A stretch of 64,000 nucleotides of DNA, from assembly GCA_963971425.1 (NCBI GenBank), contig OZ020520.1, positions 25,624,754 through 25,688,753 on the forward strand. The letters run 5' to 3'. The first letter of the stretch is position 1; every line of letters starts with the position of its first letter. A model generated the notes under the pieces. The model searched no databases, was not told the origin of the DNA, and saw only the letters and a list, made by a program, of their open reading frames with translations. Made by a program: the position numbers and the translations under genes. This stretch comes from Bryoerythrophyllum caledonicum (lineage: Eukaryota > Streptophyta > Bryopsida > Pottiales > Pottiaceae). Of this stretch, positions 1 through 11,069 are shown piece by piece.

Positions 1-1875
1 CAATCAAGTAGTTTCTGTCCGCTTTTAGAGCAGTAAGGGCACCCCAAAGTTCTCTTTTTACTTGTGGGTAAACCCTCTGCCGCTCTGTCAAGATCCTTGC
101 TCCAAATCGGATAGCAAATCTATTCCCTTCTTCATCATCCTGTCCAACAGCCCATCCAATTGCAATTGGACTTGTATCAACAGTTACAATCACCGGTCTT
201 CCACAAGTATAACTCACTTGTTTAAGAACCGATGGTGATTCCAAGATTCTCTTCAGCTCCATCATAGCTCGGTCTTGCTCACGCTGCCAAACAAATTTGT
301 TTCTCTTGCGCAATAGCTTGTAAAGAGGTTCTGATATATGAGCAAAATGAGGGATCCAAATTTGATAGAAGACGCAGGCTCCTAAAAACCTCCTTACTTC
401 AGTGATATTGCTACAGGCCTTCATTCTCCCAATAGCATCCACCTTCTCAGGGTTAGGTTTTCTTCCATAAGAACCACATAAGTGTCCAACCACCAAAATC
501 TCATCAACCCCAAACTTGGATTTCTCAATGGAGAGAGTCAAATTGACCTCCTCCAATTTGTTCAAGATTTTGGCTACATCTTCAATATGATTACTCACAA
601 AGGCTCTGCAACCATCATCTTGAATAGTTAAGTCTCTTCCTTTCTCCTCGCACCCTTTCATGGGAATGTCATCCACAAAAGGTATGGTTTTCTCAGGCAC
701 AAAGTCTCTTAGGATTTGATTCATGGCGCTCTGCATATGTGCCACCGAGTTGGTAGCACCTTGAGGCAATGTACACATGCGCACTAATCCAAGTGGAGTC
801 TTCATGGTTGTTAAATCTCTGCTCTCAGCAGCTAGTTGAAATTGATCATAACCAGAGTATAGATCTCCAATGGAATAAATTGCATGCCCCGCAAATGCTT
901 CAGCTACTTCATCAACAATAGGCCCTGAGCCCTTGTTTCTGATTGTCACTCCATTTGCTGGCTGCATATCTTGAATGAACCTCAATGCTCCCGATTTCTT
1001 TGGCACTGTGAACCATCGATTTGAATATGGAGCCATTGAAGGTTCAAGTATGCCCATGCGTGTCTTTTCTTTGAGCAACTCTACAAGCTTCGGAAGTAGA
1101 GCTCTAGGCACAGGTATAGGCTTCAAATCCCATGGTACATGCGGTACCGTAAAAATAACCATTGGTGCCACAATAGTTGGATGTACACATCCAATTTCAT
1201 CTGGCGAAGAAGCAAAGGCCTTTCCATGCTTCGAAAGCATATCTTGAAATTTCTTCTTCTCCGGCTCAGTTAAAAAATCATCTCCACCAATCTTCAAGTT
1301 TGCCAAAGTCTCTTTGGTGAACTTGTGTCCAATCCTCCTTGCTTCTCTCAAACTTGGCTCTTTCTCAGCTTGTCTGATATGATCATCAGTGTCAGGTGGT
1401 AGCTGAGTAGCCACTGGCTTCACCTTCTTGGCCACAGTTTTGTATCTTGTATGAACTGAAGCTTCCGGTCTCTGCCCATCAATTCTTGAACAATCAAAGC
1501 TTGTTATTGCTGTGGAAATCTCATGATACATTGCACTTGTATGCACATTGACAAAGCAATGAGTAGCTCCCTTCGCATCCGTGTTTGTTTTTAGATCTTG
1601 CAAAGTCTGCAAGATATCATCTGGCATTCCATTCTCTTCATAAATACCAGAAATAGTCTCATCTTCTTCTAAAACCTTCATCTTTTTTAGATTTTTCTCC
1701 ATCTTTTTCACAAATTTTCTATATACAGGGTCCAAATCTTTGACACCCGTAAAGCTCACAAAGCCGCACTCTGTCACACTTAAAAATCCACACCTAATGT
1801 TGGTGTGTACATTGGGGAACTCGTCAATCTTAATTCCCTTAGCACCCGTGGATCCCCACATCCCACGTGTGCCCT
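1..1875 (-). CDS. Ty3/Gypsy-like pol (reverse transcriptase and RNase H), 3' end beyond window
   Basis: The minus strand reads open from just inside the gag end to the left edge of the window with no stop that I can find. It encodes a linker, then a reverse transcriptase. The RT includes a YSIGDLYSGYDQFQLA block near 880-835 and the catalytic FVDD around 680-665, followed by a thumb/connection region (FLGACVFYQIWIPHF). RNase H follows, with VIVTVDTSPIAIGW near 200-160 and KRELWGALTALKADRNY at the edge. Integrase and the 3' LTR would lie outside the window. The reading frame is -1 relative to gag-protease, so expression would need a frameshift, or the copy carries an indel. The RT and RNase H style (VDDIP.KG, KRELWGALTALK) recalls elements known from fungi and seed-free plants more than typical angiosperm Gypsy elements. 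That comparison is from memory. Confidence 0.85.
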
Positions 1876-4347
1876 TTAGAAATCCGGAAAGTTCGTAGAA
1901 GTTGGTAGAGGGATCTCTCTGAGTTGAAGCCGATGCCTCTCATTGTCAGGCCTCACCGTTAAGAACTGCACTGACCTCTTTCCATCAACACTTCGAATCC
2001 GGGCATAATGAGACCCGTCATCCAACACCTTGGTCTCCATTCGTGAAGCGGTGATAAATGGTTGGCCCAAAATTATCGGATAGGCGCTAAGGTTTTGAAC
2101 AAAGAAGTTTTGCTCAACCTCCACATCTCCAATCTTTGTGAGTACTGCTGGGCAAGCTCCATGCAGCCGGGTCCGTCCGCTATTGGCTGCTCTCATAATC
2201 CACCCATGGTCCGTATCAATCGGCCATTTGCCCCTTTCATAGACACTCCGAGATATAATGTTGATCTCAGAACCATGATCAACAAGAGCTAAAATGTGGT
2301 CATCCACCCCTCCGAGCTTTATCTTCGTCTCAGTGGTGGCCCTAGCCCAGAACGGTAAATCAAACTCCGTTCTTTCTTCGTTCTCCGTCCTCATCATTTG
2401 ATCGTACGAGAACTCAAAGGTTCGCGCTTCCTCCCGAAGATCTTCTTCTTCTTCAACCACTGATTCACTCATCATGGCAAATACCTCGCCAATCTCGGTT
2501 TCTTCATCTTTGGTCATGTGAGTGTCCAAAGCTCTGATCATTACAGTCTCAGCTGTCATCTGCCGCTTTCGCTTAATGATGTCAATAATCAGCTCATGGA
2601 AATCTTTCTTGGCTATACCAAGTGCTTCCCTCAAAGTGAATTCGATTTTGGCATCCAAAATCCTTTCCTCAAATACTCCCTTCAGATCAATGGAAGTCTC
2701 AATGTCTGACTGAAGTTTATAGGCAGGTGCCTTTCCCTTGGCCTTGTTGGAGTCTCCTTTCTCTTCTCCTCTTTTACTGTCACTGGATTGCCTGTTTGGT
2801 CCATCCTTCTCTTTCTCTTTATTCTTCTCCCACCATTCTTTTGGTAATGGTGCATCACTAGGGCGCTCAGTACTAGGGTCCGATGGCTTTGAACGTGTAG
2901 GAACCCTCTTTCTCATCTCCTTTGCAGGCTCATTTTGCATCGGAGATCTTCTCTTTGCTTCTGGCTCAACACCATCGTCAGCATCAAATCTTACACGCTT
3001 TTCCTCGACAGAGGCTGCGTGCAACTCATCATAGTCTTTCTCTTCATTCATAAAAGCCATGATGCTACTTGCATCCACAGGATCTTCCCACCCAGTTGCC
3101 TTTCTGATGGCTTGAGCTCCTCTCTTCATCAACACTTGTTTTTGAGCATTGAAAACACCAATTGAGTGTTGATCCACTTGAATGTGATATGAATCAGTCT
3201 CATGCATTTGAACATAGCTTGATCTTGTTGTCTTGTCTTCCATGAGCTTCTTCATTCCTCCTCTCCCATAATTGGTCCCCATTGGAGAGCCAGTAGAGGC
3301 ATCGTGAATTTTCCCGTCTTTGTAGAAGACAAGAACATTCTTGAGTGCCTCTTCGTAGGATGCACAGCCCCTGAGACTATGATCAGTCTCCTCATCGCAC
3401 CAAACACACCTTCTTGAGTATTTTCTTGCACTTTCAGGTGGCTGAGAAGATGAAGCTCCTCTGGCTTTCTTCAATTCACTAAATTCCACCCTTAGTTCGC
3501 GGAAACCCTTGATAAGTTCATCAAGAGCATTTCCATCTGTGGTCTTAGTGGTCTTCGAGGTAGAGCCCAGATTCGTTGACGGTGATGGAGCAAAAGATAC
3601 CTTAGGAGACTTTGGTGTATGAATAGGCTCAGAATCAATTTTTGTTTCTTCTCCTCTTGACCTCACACGTCGTTGTTTGGCCAAAAGAATTACTGTCTCT
3701 TCAACTCTCCTCCAATCGTTTGTAAAGCCACCTTCTGTAGTCCGATCTCCGAGAAGTAGAAGAAGTCGGTCTTCAAGTGCAGCATCAGTTGCTTGAAGGA
3801 AAAGCTCAGTCTTCCTGGATTCAAGAAGACGCCTTTCTGCCAAAGGTAACTGGCCAAATTTCTTTTCAAAGTCTCTCAACAACTCGTTGGGACCCATAGT
3901 GTTCCCAGGCCGTTGCTCAATCCATTCCAAGAAAGATCGCTTGGTCATCCTCTCCGAGTCTTCATCGAAATACTCATCTCGAAGTCGCTCAACAAAATTT
4001 GCCCACGAGATGACCAACTCTCGAATCTCTTGCACCCTGTCACGAATATCAGGTACAACCGCCATGTCAAATGTGTGCATCATTTGATTGTCTCCAACTT
4101 GATGCACCTCCATCTCACAAATGTACGTTCGCAAGAATTTGGAAATGTTCTTGCCGTTAAACCTTCCAATCTTGGAAACAACAGCCTTCAGAGCCTTGGT
4201 GGCACCTTGTCCACCTTGATTCGCTCTATGCTGCTCCATGAACAGGGCCAATGCCCCCAAAATGTCCTCCATCGGCAATTGAACTCCACCGGTACGTCCT
4301 CCACCGCCACCGGCAGCTCCTTCGGAGTCTCCCATACCAACAACCAC
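1876..4347 (-). CDS. Retrotransposon gag-protease polyprotein
   Basis: An 823-codon open frame on the minus strand. The first 250 residues form a helical capsid-like gag region (WIEQRPGNTMGPNELLRDFE and neighbours). Around residue 310 there is a zinc knuckle, CVWCDEETDHSLRGC, with CX2CX5HX4C spacing. A long charged linker of K/E/R/S-rich sequence follows. At about residues 690-790 lies a retropepsin-like domain with the active-site block ALVDHGSEINIIS and a downstream YPIILGQPF flap/hydrophobic motif. The active-site triplet is D-H-G instead of the usual D-S-G or D-T-G. The frame ends at FPDF-stop and pol continues in the -1 frame. The uninterrupted frame suggests a fairly young copy. An upstream Met in another frame begins a shadow ORF and is not used. 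Confidence 0.88.
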   Translation of the reverse strand: MVVGMGDSEGAAGGGGGRTGGVQLPMEDILGALALFMEQHRANQGGQGATKALKAVVSKIGRFNGKNISKFLRTYICEMEVHQVGDNQMMHTFDMAVVPDIRDRVQEIRELVISWANFVERLRDEYFDEDSERMTKRSFLEWIEQRPGNTMGPNELLRDFEKKFGQLPLAERRLLESRKTELFLQATDAALEDRLLLLLGDRTTEGGFTNDWRRVEETVILLAKQRRVRSRGEETKIDSEPIHTPKSPKVSFAPSPSTNLGSTSKTTKTTDGNALDELIKGFRELRVEFSELKKARGASSSQPPESARKYSRRCVWCDEETDHSLRGCASYEEALKNVLVFYKDGKIHDASTGSPMGTNYGRGGMKKLMEDKTTRSSYVQMHETDSYHIQVDQHSIGVFNAQKQVLMKRGAQAIRKATGWEDPVDASSIMAFMNEEKDYDELHAASVEEKRVRFDADDGVEPEAKRRSPMQNEPAKEMRKRVPTRSKPSDPSTERPSDAPLPKEWWEKNKEKEKDGPNRQSSDSKRGEEKGDSNKAKGKAPAYKLQSDIETSIDLKGVFEERILDAKIEFTLREALGIAKKDFHELIIDIIKRKRQMTAETVMIRALDTHMTKDEETEIGEVFAMMSESVVEEEEDLREEARTFEFSYDQMMRTENEERTEFDLPFWARATTETKIKLGGVDDHILALVDHGSEINIISRSVYERGKWPIDTDHGWIMRAANSGRTRLHGACPAVLTKIGDVEVEQNFFVQNLSAYPIILGQPFITASRMETKVLDDGSHYARIRSVDGKRSVQFLTVRPDNERHRLQLREIPLPTSTNFPDF

Positions 4348-4393
4348 ACCAGTTGCCTCAAAGCTCTCTCAGTGGAAGCACCAAATGTCGTGT
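4348..4393 (-). promoter_or_regulatory. Primer-binding site next to LTR end
   Basis: Reading the minus strand, the LTR appears to end in ...TACACGACA. It is followed two bases later by TGGTGCTTCCACTGAGAG, which begins with TGG (complement of a tRNA CCA end). This is the expected place and form for a tRNA primer-binding site, about 25-45 bases upstream of the gag start. Which tRNA is used was not determined. Confidence 0.6.
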
Positions 4394-5950
4394 AGAGAGG
4401 GGAGCGCTTTGAGAATTCACGGGGAATCTGGCTGCAACCGGAATAGATGGCAGGAGAGTCCAGTCGTGTCTTCAATTCTTCAAATCTTCATATCTTCATC
4501 TCTTCGACTCTTCAAACAGCTTCCCGTTGGCCTATCCTGTGGTGGCTCTAAACGGGTTTAGGGTAAAGGTAAGGTGATAAGAACCCACGGCCTCGGACGG
4601 GTAAAACGGGACGGCCAGACCACAAGCTGAAACCGTCCGAAAGATTGGCTCCTAAAATTCAAACCCACGGTGACCAGCAATCGCACCTCACCGGTGGGAA
4701 CAACATAAATACGACCGTGTGGGTGATCAACCCCACTTCGCCGCAACAAAATTTACGAAGCAGAATTGAAAAGAACTAGCCTCCAAATCCGGCTGGGAAT
4801 AACAAAAAAAAGACAACGAGCCTCCAAATCTGGCTAGGAATAACAAGCCACAAGCCACAACACACGAGTCTTCATGTCTTCTTATCTTCTAGTCTTCAAG
4901 TCTTCAAGTCTTCAAGTGTTCAAAAACACTAAGAAACTCAAAAGAAGTGTTCAAAAACACAATGGAAAAATTTCCATCAAGGCTGTAACCTTCAAACAAG
5001 TGCCACAGATGACTCAAAACTCCAACTACTAAGTTTAATAACTTTCTGTAAAGCTAACACAAATAACTAACACTCCTCCAAATTTCAAGTCATTCTAAAC
5101 TACTGTCCGAAAGTTATGCGAGTTCAAAGTTCCGCCCTTCTAGAAATTCAATCGCTCATAACTTCTTTTTCAAAACTCCAAATCTTAATTGTAATAGCTT
5201 TTTGGAGAGCTATAACAATGGTGCACACACCTTCCAAATCTCAAACCATTCTAAACTACTGTCCAAAAGTTATGGCTTGTTGAAACCTCTGCCCTCTCAA
5301 TGGATGGCCTCGGGTCTTCACAATTTCAAACCTTCATAACTTTTGCAATTCAACTCTAATCAACTTGAATGATAAGTTTATGGAAAGCTAAACAAAAGTT
5401 CTATAACTCCTGAAATTTTCAAAGAAAGACGCAAAAACTACAAACTTTGGTGGCCGCCCGAATCTCTGCTCCTCTTCGTTGGGTGGCAGCAGACCCTCCT
5501 CCACTCACACGCTTGTAACTTTTTGTCTACAACTCCAAATCAAGCGAAAATAATCTCTCTGGAAGCGCATCTCAAAGAGGAAGAAACCCTCAAAATTTCA
5601 TTCAAAAAAATTGCTTACAACCAGAGTTCTCGCCCATCAAACTCTCGGCTCTCTACACACCCACACACACTTTTTCTCCAAAGCACACTAACTTCTTTTT
5701 CCCCCAAAACCCGACTAGGAGGGAGAGAGAAGATGCCTACCTACCCTCTAGACCCCTAAGGTGGATAAGATCAGCCCATGTGCATATCACATGGGCCTCA
5801 AAACACCCATTGGCTCTAGGAAAACTCAAAAGATAAGTATCTACTTATCTTTAAAGGTCAACAAACCTTTAGAGTTCTAACTAGGAGGTAAACTACCCTC
5901 TATCTACTATCTTTTAACTTCTAACATTCAAATGAAACACAAAACACAAA
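4387..5950 (-). repeat. Probable 5' LTR of the Gypsy-like element
   Basis: Non-coding DNA that begins in plus orientation with TGTCGTGTAG, complementary to an LTR 3' end in CA. It holds short direct repeats (clusters of CTTCAAGT and TCTTCAAATC around 4460-4520 and 4870-4920; AACTTTCTGTAAAGCTA-like repeats with 'ctaaactactgtccgaaagttatg' variants near 5095 and 5255). The outer boundary is uncertain because the partner LTR is not in the window. Confidence 0.5.
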
Positions 5951-6012
5951 AATTTAGTACAAAGCTTCAATCAAAAACAAGTAGAGGTAAAAACTAAAGT
6001 CAAAGAACAGTG

Positions 6013-6498
6013 CTACTCCATCTGCAAGAACTTGAGGATGCGCTTGATAGTACTTGCAATGTAATCTGCACGTTGAGTTTTTGTCAAAGGATTCACTGGC
6101 CCTTCTAACCAACGATGGTGGCCAGTGCTTAGCTCGATTGGCCTAGGTATACAGAAATAATGGTCTTCGTTCAGGCCTTCGAAACTGCCTTCAAATGTCA
6201 CTTCACGGGTGCCCGGTTCAACACATCCAGTTTGAAGTAAGATTACTAAAACACGCGCGTCCTTTTGGAGATTACCATGCCAACGCTGCTCAACACGAGG
6301 CTGCTTTAGCGGACGAGAAGATCCAGCTTCATCTTGCGGATGAAATGGCAATGGTGAAGAAACCGCCGGCTGGGATGGTTGAATTGGCAACTGAGACAAG
6401 GAAAGCTGTAAATCTACCTCCGGTTCAGACTCTTGATCTTGTGACTCCATAAAAACCCTCCAGTTCGACATATTAGTTCGAACTTCAAATCCAAACAC
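6013..6498 (-). CDS. Hypothetical protein, 161 aa, unrecognised
   Basis: A single-exon minus-strand ORF just outside the retrotransposon. The N-terminal half is acidic and rich in S, P, Q and L (DLQLSLSQLPIQPSQPAV). The C-terminal half looks more ordered, with a block around GSFEGLNEDHYFCIPRPIEL and a basic amphipathic end, RADYIASTIKRILKFLQ. I recognise no family. It could be an exon of a degenerate gene, an accessory ORF of the neighbouring transposon, or chance. Clean length and ordinary codon composition argue mildly for a real or recently real coding segment. Confidence 0.35.
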   Translation of the reverse strand: MFGFEVRTNMSNWRVFMESQDQESEPEVDLQLSLSQLPIQPSQPAVSSPLPFHPQDEAGSSRPLKQPRVEQRWHGNLQKDARVLVILLQTGCVEPGTREVTFEGSFEGLNEDHYFCIPRPIELSTGHHRWLEGPVNPLTKTQRADYIASTIKRILKFLQME

Positions 6499-6681
6499 AA
6501 ACTCTAAGAACGTAAAGGAATACTTCGAATTGGTGAATATTGTTTACGGCTTTCGCCTTTTAAACAATTCCATGAGCAATAAGCGTCACCTTGAAGCTAC
6601 TGGAAGCGTCACCAATAAGTTTCGTCCTTCTAATCAAAGATCTTTCCAAAAAGGTAAACAAGTAAATATTTTATACACTGA

Positions 6682-7022
<341 letters not shown>

Positions 7023-7605
7023 GCTTATGCATGTCAGAACATTTCCAAGCTGCTCTTCACTCTTCAGTCTTTTGGATCAACTTTCCTTGCAGAAAAAGAG
7101 TCTTCATGGTATTCTATATACTAGCCTGTATGTATCCAAGCTCATAAATCTCAATCCTCCACCTTTCTCCATAATTGAGTTATAATCCCACATGTATATA
7201 GTGAGTGTCAGCAATATTAAGATGTACTTTAATCCAAAAGATGTAGTTCTTGGAAAAACTGAAAATATTCTATGAGGGATTCACATAACATTGGATTTTG
7301 AGCTATCATGTATAGACTACGAGGTTAGATACCCGTTGTGCCAACGGGAGTGACATTCTTATTCATGAATTGCCTCTGTCTAGACAACGTTGCTTCTATT
7401 TCAAAAATAGACTTTCTATTCCAATTCTGACTATTCAGAACTTTAGTTCTAGCTTTATCTTTCTTAAGTTCAGTTGAATTGTGAGTGTTGCCTCACCCGA
7501 GAGCCTCACTTGAGAGCCTCACGCGAAACCTCATCGAATTCTATTATAGATATAGACTAGAGTGTTACCCGTATCCTCCGGACACAACATTTTCTGTGTT
7601 GAGTC
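7023..7605. other. Intergenic, nothing recognised
   Basis: AT-rich sequence without a convincing ORF. It contains short inverted and tandem bits (CACCCGAGAGCCTCACTTGAGAGCCTC near 7493-7520). No promoter or RNA gene could be assigned. Confidence 0.6.
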
Positions 7606-7795
7606 CCCACCTCCCCGTCCCCTAATCCTTTCCCTCCAATCCATCGTCCCTCCCGTCCCCCGTCCCCGTCCCCCGTCCCCCGTCTCCGTCCCCGTCCCCA
7701 TCCCCGTCCCCATCCCCATCCCCCGTCCCCATCCCCGTCCCCGTCCCCGTCCCATCCCCGTCCCCGTCCCCGTCCCCGTCCCCGCCCCATCCTTT
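7606..7795. repeat. C-rich simple repeat, (CCCCGT/CCCCAT)n
   Basis: About 190 bases of cytosine-rich plus strand built from CCCCGTCCCCGT and CCCCATCCCCGT units. ORFs on both strands (GRGRGWGRG and PVPVPVPIP) are products of the repeat and are not genes. Confidence 0.95.
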
Positions 7796-7965
7796 TATCC
7801 AAAACCCTAACTTTTAGCTTTTCATTTAATCCAAAACCCTAACTTTTAGCTTTTCATTTTATCCAAAATCCTAATTTTTAGCTTTTCATCCAAAAGCATT
7901 TTTTCATCCAAAAGGATTGTTCATCCATCGACATGTTCATCCATTTGACGCATTGTTCATCCTAA
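7796..7965. repeat. 32-bp tandem repeat and TTCATCC-rich tail
   Basis: Three successive copies of a unit of about 32 bases reading TCCAAAACCCTAACTTTTAG plus CTTTTCATTTAA, becoming more degenerate to the right. They are followed by several TTTTCATCC or GTTCATCC motifs up to 7965. The same TTCATCC word dominates the hairpin at 39.2-39.7 kb. Confidence 0.85.
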
Positions 7966-8019
7966 ATTCTTTTATTATATAGGATATTATCCCAATATTC
8001 TGTAAGTGAAGGGGGTAGT

Positions 8020-8195
8020 AGATTAATCCTAAACCTTCAATGTTAGTCGGGCACCGTATAAACATGATCGTATTTCACTCCGTAGAATAACAAAGATGTC
8101 TTTAAATATAGAAAGACTTACACCCTTGGATTGAAAATTCTTTAACCAACATCTTTCATTTGGAGGTCATTTACCTTGCGACCTAGTGGCCACCC
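8020..8195. repeat. Dispersed repeat, relative of 22.14-22.32 kb
   Basis: The block with TTTCACTCCGTAGAATA, GACTTACACCCTTGGATTGA and CATCTTTCATTTGGAGGTC aligns in the same orientation with 22,185-22,320 (ACTCCATAGAATA, GACTTACACCTTTGGATTAA, CATCTTTCATTTGGAGGTC). No coding content was recognised. Confidence 0.75.
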
Positions 8196-8229
8196 ACTCC
8201 CCGCATGCCACGTGGCATGCCGGGAGTGG
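8194..8229. repeat. 36-bp near-perfect palindrome centred on CACGTG
   Basis: Two 18-base arms read inward from CCACTCCC to GCATGCCAC and match at 17 of 18 positions with no spacer. The centre is CCACGTGG, a G-box core. It sits exactly where similarity to the 22-kb repeat stops, so it may mark a transposon junction. The DNA from 8230 to 8858 has no gene that I can recognise. Confidence 0.85.
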
Positions 8230-8858
8230 CTGCTGACACACGCGCCTTTTTTGGACTTCGAAGTGCAGTTCAGTTCACAATAATATTCCATCCTATTTTA
8301 CTTTATTTTATTTTTGTCCACAACAAGTTGCTGGACTTGTATATTAAACAATTCCTTTCCATCATTTTGCTTATCGGTTCTTCATCATTTCTGGGAGTTT
8401 GTTTCACAGGTTCATCATGATGTTTTATGCAATTTCTTCTAAGTTTTGTTTAACTTTTTTTAGATTTTTTCCACGGAAATAGCTCCATGGGGTTGTAGGT
8501 TTGAATTTCTTTCTTTATGCTTCTACACAACCTTTAGAGTATGTTACAATTTCTAATATCTCCTTTCATTCAATGCTATTCCTCAACGGCTAGCGTACAA
8601 AGCACAAACAATTTTGTTCCTCCGCCTCAACAATCGTTGGAAACCATATTATATGTTCGTTCTTTGCTTCACGTAAACCACTTTCCCCTCAGTATTTCTT
8701 AAAATTTTCTTCCTAGAGAGTTATTAAATTTTAGCAAGAAGCATATTCATGTGGTTCAATATTGGTTTAGGGTAACTACTATTGGTTCAAATTAAGGTTT
8801 AGAATTACTATTGCACTATTTTTTTACGTGTCCACATTGTTGACGTAGATCCGCCACT

Positions 8859-10064
8859 ATGACTTCTACAAATGCTCCCAAAGCTCCCTGGGGCACCAAC
8901 TTCACGCCAGAGGAGTGTGTGCGACTATGTCGTGCCTGGATGACCACCTCCGAAGATTCCGCAAGAGGTACAAATCAACCTCAGGAATCTTTTTGGGAGA
9001 GGATTAAAAAGGCGTACGAGAACTTGGAGCCCCGCAATCCTCAGCTTGCGTCTTCGGGTGCGCAATCTCTTGATACAAAGTGGCAAGAGATCTCCAAGGA
9101 CGTTTCTAAGTTCAACGGTTTCTACGAGCAGGTGCTGCAGATGAGGAAGTCCGGCTGGAATGAGGAAGACGAAATTCGAGAGGCAAAGAAATTGTACGTG
9201 GACTTTTATGGTGGAGGTGGCGAGAAGAAAAAAACATTTGGATACCTCGAGTGCTGGCAATATCTTCGTGACAAGGAGAAGTTTAAGGCTCGAACCATAG
9301 AAGGAAAGAGGAAGATTGGCACCTCTTCTACGTCGCAGGAGCCAGAGAAGGAGGGATCAACCATGGTAGTACATGCGAGCGGAGGGGAGCGCCCTATGGG
9401 TAATAAGAAAGCGAAGGCACTTTTGAAGCTGGACGTGATTGCAAAGAACCTTGACGACGACTTTAAGATTGCCACAAAAAACTTAGCAACATCACACAAA
9501 GATAGAACGGCGGAGATGAAGATTGCAAACATGAGGAAGATCTTCAAAGAAGACTTGTCAAAACTAGATCCCGACGCCGCTGAATACTTTACCTTACTCC
9601 GCCAGAAAGCGCTCACAGAACTAAAGGCATCTATGGCCGCTTCTTCAACTGCAGAAGCAGTTGTTCCCGCAATTGAACCTGCAAATCCCAAGGTACAAAT
9701 TCTACATTCTATTTGATTATAACTTCCAATGCTAATTACATTAACATATCTACCAAAGATATGTCTTCTTAGCCTACTTCTTTTTTGATGTTCAGAGTCC
9801 TGCAAGCGATCAAGATGATGATTCTCTAGAGGTTACAAGGGTCGTCCCTCCACCAGCAGATGAGGACGGTATTGGTCCCAGCGGAAGGTATCTTGAATTT
9901 ACACACAAATTATTCTCTATACCTCTTTTGTTACTATTTGTGAGAGCATTGTTTCACTTATTGCACTTTATGTCATTCTATAGTGATGTAGGAGAAGAAT
10001 TTATATCCCTTATTCGCTTCAATTTGATCGCACTTAATGTTTTTGGTGCAGAGGCGAATCATGA
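8859..10064 (+). CDS. Myb/SANT-trihelix-like protein of PIF/Harbinger type
   Basis: Three exons (8859-9692, 9796-9897, 10052-10064) with GT-AG introns give about 315 residues. The N-terminus has a trihelix/Myb-SANT-like DNA-binding domain (FTPEECVRLCRAWMTTSED, then SFWERIKKAYE and SLDTKWQEISKDVSKFNGFY). It is followed by a charged C-terminal helical region like the NAM-associated C-terminal domain found in plant 'GST T3-like' proteins. Such proteins are commonly the second ORF of PIF/Harbinger transposons or are domesticated from them. No DDE transposase lies nearby, so this is either a non-autonomous remnant or a host gene derived from one. A Harbinger-style terminus (GGTGGAGATGCTC then TTA) lies 1.6 kb downstream. 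Confidence 0.72.
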
Positions 10065-10888
10065 TTCTTACCACACTTGATACGAAGCGGTTGGTTCTTA
10101 AATTTTTGATTTCATGGACATTTTCTTCTATGGTTTTGTTTAGGCATGTGCTTCTAAAACATGTTCCTTGCGAACATGTTCATGTTTGATTCTAGGGTGC
10201 ACATTTATGTGTTAATGGATTCACCCTGTTTTGTATGGTTACAGTTTTAAGGTGTAAGGTTCCATGATGGTGATAAATGTTTGTTTGTTTCCAATTCCTC
10301 TTGGGATTCATATATTGTATATTGGAACGCATTATTGTTTATCACCACAATATTAGTTCACTTAATAAATTTCCTTCGTACTTGGTTGATTGATTTTGAA
10401 CCGTAAACAACAATTTGCTTGCTTCATCCAATTCTTTTCATATTCAACATAAAAGGTGTTAAAATTGTATGTATGCAATAGTTGCAATTGTCTATGACAA
10501 TGTTGGGCAGTATTGAAGGGTACAGTACATTTGTAATTTAGATTATTTTGTTAGAAAGTTGAAATGTGGTCATGTATTTCCACGTCTAATGTCGTATTTG
10601 AACATGATGTAGTATTAATATTGAAATATCTTGAAATCAAAGATGTGGATTGAAAATCTTTGCTTCAAAGTTGTGTGATTAAATAATTTAAAAAGGATGA
10701 AAACTATAAACCCAAAAAAAAAAAAAAAAAGGAAAAAAAAAAGAAGCTAATGTACATTACGAAAATTAATATCTACTAATATAATAGGCGTCAGTGTCTG
10801 TCCGCCGCTCCCAGTCACATGGCCTTCGGAATTGCCATTTGAATCAAATGTGCTTTTTGAATGTAAACTTTGAAAGAATCCTCCATAT
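10065..10888. other. Intergenic, nothing recognised
   Basis: AT-rich DNA with no convincing ORF. An A-rich tract lies at 10,713-10,745. It is probably the 3' flank of the trihelix-like gene. Confidence 0.6.
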
Positions 10889-11069
10889 GTGCCCTTTGGA
10901 GGAATCCTTTATAGTGCCCTTTGGAGGAATCCTTTATAGTGCCCTTTGGAGGAATCCTTTATAGTGCCCTTTGGAGGAATCTTTATAGTGCCCTTAGGAG
11001 GAATCCTTTATAGTGCCCTTTGGAAGAATCCTTTATAGTGCCCTTTGGAGGAATCCTTTATAGTGCCCT
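10889..11069. repeat. 25-bp tandem repeat, about seven copies
   Basis: The unit is TGCCCTTTGGAGGAATCC followed by TTTATAG. The copies differ at single positions, and one has lost a C. The 3' edge breaks off at TGCCCTTTTATTC. The next 330 bases (11,070-11,400) are AT-rich with short ATAAAATAAATAATGGGTATTT-type repeats. Confidence 0.95.

Larger units (their letters stand above)
1..5950 (-). mobile_element. LTR retrotransposon, Ty3/Gypsy-like, 5' portion
   Basis: The element runs right to left: probable 5' LTR, primer-binding site, gag-protease, then pol. The order PR-RT-RH seen here fits Ty3/Gypsy, although the decisive integrase position is outside the window. The left end is cut by the window. 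The right end is estimated only from where LTR-like AT-rich leader sequence gives way to an unrelated minus-strand ORF at 6.0 kb, and no target-site duplication could be assigned. Confidence 0.75.

Noticed and set aside
3913..4395. 160-codon plus-strand ORF inside gag
   Set aside because: It is antisense to a well-supported gag frame and shows no recognisable domain.
7531..7810. ORFs on both strands encoding GRGRGWGRG and PVPVPVPIP repeats
   Set aside because: They are translations of the C-rich simple repeat. Open frames on both strands in several phases are expected there.
9206..9805. 199-codon minus-strand ORF opposite the trihelix gene
   Set aside because: It is the antisense shadow of a spliced plus-strand gene with a recognisable domain.
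10889..11069. CRISPR array or satellite centromere
   Set aside because: The 25-bp units are directly adjacent without spacers and number only about seven, so this is a plain minisatellite.
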